Shown: one piece after another, positions 34,138 through 36,849 of the stretch | Layout: each line of letters begins with the position of its first letter | Numbering within the stretch: position 1 is the stretch's first letter | Position numbers and translations under genes: made by a program | Origin: Planctomycetota bacterium | GTDB lineage: Bacteria; Planctomycetota; Planctomycetia; Planctomycetales; Planctomycetaceae | Assembly: GCA_018242565.1 (NCBI GenBank) | Contig: JAFEBR010001015.1 | Span: forward strand, 1-36,849 | Reading direction: 5' to 3' | Length of the DNA: 36,849 nt | The notes under the pieces: generated by a model | What the model was told of the DNA's origin: nothing | Database searches by the model: none | The model's input: the letters and a program-made list of their open reading frames with translations, nothing else

Positions 34138-35763
34138 TTAGCGGCCTGTCGGGCGGTCACCGGCGGGCGTGCTTGCAGGCGCGTCGCTGGAGGGCTCAGT
34201 GGGTGGCGCTTGCGGCGCAGGGCGAAACAGACCGCCAATCCACTCCCGGCCCCCCTGAATCAGAATGCGTCCCGCATTGACCGCCTGCTCGCGCAACCGG
34301 GTCCAGTATTGCTCGTCGCGATATTCCCGCAGACAGCGCAGGTATTGCAGACGCCGGGCCGTGCCCAACACTTCAAGAATCGCCGGAATCAACCCTTCAT
34401 CGACGTTGTACACCTGACCCGCCTTGAGGCAGACGGGAATGACCCGTCCGATGTCGATCTCCAGGTCCCCCGCCACGGCGGCCGTCAAATCGCGAATCTG
34501 GGTGGCCTTGAGCGTCGTGGGATGCGCCAGATCATAAGGCGGATTCCACTCGCGAAACGGCCGGACCTGGTCAATGTGCGACACGGCGACCACCAGCGGT
34601 GGCAATTCCCGGTCCGGTTGTCGCTGGAACAACTGGCGGAGTTCGTCGAGCAGTCGGCGGTCGGCGTCGCGGGCAGCCATGTTCGCCGAGCAGACCAGAA
34701 TGACCAGATCACACCGCAGAATCTCGGCACGCGCCGCGGCCAGCGCGGCGGCCGTCCGCGACGCGTCTTCATACCCGGCCGTATCAAAGATCAGGGCCCG
34801 TTGTAATCCGTCGCGCTCAATCAGGTACGGTTCGACATCCACCGTGCGGGGGACAACATCCACCGCTGCCCGGGTTTCGCCAAACAGCGCGTTGATCAGG
34901 CTCGACTTACCCGCCTTCACCTGGCCGATCACCAGGATCCGCAGGGGTTCCTGCTCCAGACGGGCGGTGCGATTCTGCTCGGTCGTCAGCGCCTGCCGCG
35001 ACGATCCGCTCGTGTACGACTCGAACGCCACATCGCGCAAGATCAAGTGGCCGCTGTAGAGTTCGATGGCATAGAACCCGAACCGTCGGGCCGTGTATTG
35101 AATCAGCCAGCGCTTGGTTTCCAGCGTCGAAGCACTCAGCAACTGGTCGGTCACGAACCCATTCAGTTCGCGCATCAGGGCGCCCGTGGGATTGAAAAAC
35201 AACGCCGCGAGCCGATAGATCTGCATCAGCGTCGGGGCATATCTCCAGATCTTTTTCAGGGTTCGCAAGTCGCTGATCGTGAGGATGTGCGCCCCGGGAA
35301 TGTTGTCTGAACACAGAGTCCGCAGGTCGCTGGCCACAAGTTCCACAATGCGCAGCAGGTGCGGAATCGAAATCTTCAGCACCGGGTCGCGGGCCTGCGG
35401 GTGAAACTGCCGGGCGACCGCTTCGAGAATTCGGCGTCCCAGTTTCAGCGCCAGGTCCGGTTGTTCGAGGACCTGCACCTCCTGGGCCGCCTGCCGGGCG
35501 AGGGTTTCGACCTCGGCCCAGGCGGCCCGCGCGACGGGGGACCAGTTTTCATTCGGCCCGGCACTGACCGGCATGTCGGCGGGGGCCTGGTTCCTGAGCC
35601 AGCGAATCACCGGCCAACTGACCAGCGTGATGACACCCAGGCACGCCAGCCACCACAGCGTGTAACCCTGGCTGTAGATCCACCAGGCCCCCGCGGCCCC
35701 CAGCGCCAGGTATGGGATCGCGACGAACAGTCCCAGGCACAACCATTTAATGTGCAGTTTCAT
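34138..35763 (-). CDS. Membrane-anchored GTPase (dynamin/Era-like), second of pair
   Basis: A 541-aa protein. Two membrane segments (about 8-27 and 35-52) are followed by a helical region (about 75-260), then a GTPase domain: P-loop GQVKAGKSSLIN (about 277-288), switch region VPRTVDVEP, DTAGY (G3) and SHID (G4-like). A Pro/Ser-rich tail follows. The helical region may sense lipids or partners. Its ATG overlaps the upstream gene's stop as ATGA, so the two GTPases are co-translated. Paired membrane GTPases of this kind occur widely, but their roles (envelope stress, membrane shaping) are unsettled. Confidence 0.8.
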   Translation of the reverse strand: MKLHIKWLCLGLFVAIPYLALGAAGAWWIYSQGYTLWWLACLGVITLVSWPVIRWLRNQAPADMPVSAGPNENWSPVARAAWAEVETLARQAAQEVQVLEQPDLALKLGRRILEAVARQFHPQARDPVLKISIPHLLRIVELVASDLRTLCSDNIPGAHILTISDLRTLKKIWRYAPTLMQIYRLAALFFNPTGALMRELNGFVTDQLLSASTLETKRWLIQYTARRFGFYAIELYSGHLILRDVAFESYTSGSSRQALTTEQNRTARLEQEPLRILVIGQVKAGKSSLINALFGETRAAVDVVPRTVDVEPYLIERDGLQRALIFDTAGYEDASRTAAALAAARAEILRCDLVILVCSANMAARDADRRLLDELRQLFQRQPDRELPPLVVAVSHIDQVRPFREWNPPYDLAHPTTLKATQIRDLTAAVAGDLEIDIGRVIPVCLKAGQVYNVDEGLIPAILEVLGTARRLQYLRCLREYRDEQYWTRLREQAVNAGRILIQGGREWIGGLFRPAPQAPPTEPSSDAPASTPAGDRPTGR

Positions 35764-36849
35764 GGCGACGAACGATTGCCGGACCTGAGTTTGTCGAGAT
35801 AGATGCGCAGGCGATCGCGGCCATCCTGGAAATGCGACGCGTAGATCTTGCGGAACTCCTCTTTGTCGGGTTGTAGTCCCTCGCGGACTCGCGAGAAATA
35901 CACGCACAGCGTGTGGCCCAGTGCGTATGTACTGGCTCCGGAATATGCGGCTGAGATCGCCGAGCCTAACCCCGGAACCAGTTTCGCCAGTTCCCGCGTC
36001 CCCAACCGGCCCAGGTACCCAATCCCCAGCGCGGCCAGCACATCGCTGATCGTCCGGCGGTCAAACGGTTGGTGATACACCGACGCCAGGCTCTGAAACA
36101 TCTTCAACTGAATGGCCACCACCAGAGGCAGGTCGACCAGCGGAACGGGAATGGTCGCGGCGGCACCCGCAGCAAGGGCATACGACCAGATATGCGGTCG
36201 CGCCGTCCGCCAGTGAGCATCGCGCAGGTTCGACTGCACGCTGTCATTCTGTTGAAAAATGTTACGCAACCCGAGCGGCAACAGGTCGTCGATCGCCTGC
36301 CACAGTTCGTCCAGGCCATACAGTGGCAGGTCGTAACCATCCTCGGGCAACGTGAAATCGATCGCGACAAACTGGGCCGCGATCCCTGCCTGCGAGAACA
36401 TCAGGCGCTGGGTTTCGAGCGAACGCCGCAGATCGGTGGGAACATCCGCGGGCCAGGGGGTTGTCTGCCAGGGGTAGGGAACCGGGTGCTGCGCGTCGCG
36501 CGCCACATAGCCTTCGTGCAGAGTTGTCTGGACGACCAGAATCGGCCAACTCGGGCGTGCGTCGTGGATCTGCCGGACCGCCTGCACGATCGACTGCTGG
36601 GCGTGGTCCAGCGCTTTCATGACCACGATCAGCAGGTGGGCCTGGTCCTGAAACTGTTTCAGATCTTCGGCCGGGTCGTAATCGACTTCCCCCAGACCGC
36701 GGGTATCCAGAAACCGCAGAATGCAGTTTTCTTCACTGGGAAACGGGTATTGCTGAGCGGTCCGGGTGCAGGGGCGAATGCCGGTCCCGATTTCGGCTCG
36801 GGTATTGCCGGTCAACGCGCGAATGATCGACGTTTTGCCCGACTGCGCC
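35760..36849 (-). CDS. GTPase with DUF697-type C-terminal domain, partial
   Basis: The 5' end lies beyond the window. At the very edge the frame reads AQSGKTSIIRALTG, a Walker A/P-loop. Then come RFLDTRGLGEVDYDP (G3 DTRG) and ILVVQTTLHEGY (G4 position, changed from NKxD). The last 150 residues include the DUF697-like hydrophobic part (PVPLVDLPLVVAIQLKMFQ, LGRLGTRELAKLVPG) and a helical tail. Such proteins act at the membrane. It overlaps the following GTPase gene by four bases, so they form a pair that may hetero-oligomerise. A TTG at 36815 is internal and not a start. Confidence 0.82.
   Translation of the reverse strand, partial: AQSGKTSIIRALTGNTRAEIGTGIRPCTRTAQQYPFPSEENCILRFLDTRGLGEVDYDPAEDLKQFQDQAHLLIVVMKALDHAQQSIVQAVRQIHDARPSWPILVVQTTLHEGYVARDAQHPVPYPWQTTPWPADVPTDLRRSLETQRLMFSQAGIAAQFVAIDFTLPEDGYDLPLYGLDELWQAIDDLLPLGLRNIFQQNDSVQSNLRDAHWRTARPHIWSYALAAGAAATIPVPLVDLPLVVAIQLKMFQSLASVYHQPFDRRTISDVLAALGIGYLGRLGTRELAKLVPGLGSAISAAYSGASTYALGHTLCVYFSRVREGLQPDKEEFRKIYASHFQDGRDRLRIYLDKLRSGNRSSP

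Overview
The window looks like chromosomal DNA from a planctomycete. This rests on G+C-rich DNA, a giant protein with the PVC-type membrane-bound dehydrogenase, HEAT and CxxCH haem layout, small secreted EF-hand proteins, many signal-peptide hypotheticals, VapC modules and long repeat-bearing intergenic gaps. No rRNA, tRNA, transposase, phage gene or CRISPR array was found. The genus cannot be read from the sequence alone.

Bases 1-14,600 are accessory-like and gene-poor. They hold a solo antitoxin-like gene at the edge, secreted DUF1579-like and aspartyl-protease/PDZ-like proteins (one of them broken by an in-frame TGA), an M48 metalloprotease with a repeat-rich N-terminal region, a zinc-ribbon membrane protein and two VapBC-type modules (one VapC frameshifted). 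Three families of non-coding repeats lie between them: R1 (two copies of about 325 bp), R2 (two copies of about 400 bp, each just 3' of a vapC) and a tandem element whose units each carry perfect 28-bp inverted arms.

Bases 14,600-25,950 are denser and more housekeeping-like. They hold a SAM methyltransferase and OsmC on the minus strand, then a sugar isomerase-like TIM barrel overlapping a Trm112-like zinc protein. Next is a 1294-residue exported protein that fuses a SAM methyltransferase to a PVC-type cytochrome. NnrE, a short-chain dehydrogenase, an EF-hand protein and an Eco57I-like adenine methyltransferase follow.

Bases 25,950-36,849 hold a membrane protein, then a strong sigma70-type promoter with a long, apparently structured leader, a 93-codon leader ORF and a GATase-family protein whose nucleophile cysteine is replaced by glycine. 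A four-gene molybdate operon follows (HTH-PBP regulator, modA, modB, modC), with an inverted repeat over the regulator's start. The last genes are a small Cys protein, a VIT/CCC1 transporter with an adjacent M41-like mini-protease, and two overlapping dynamin/Era-like GTPases, the first of which runs off the window.

The best candidates for something undescribed are the leader RNA, leader ORF and Cys-less GATase unit; the exported methyltransferase-cytochrome fusion next to a Trm112-like gene; and the inverted-arm tandem repeat.
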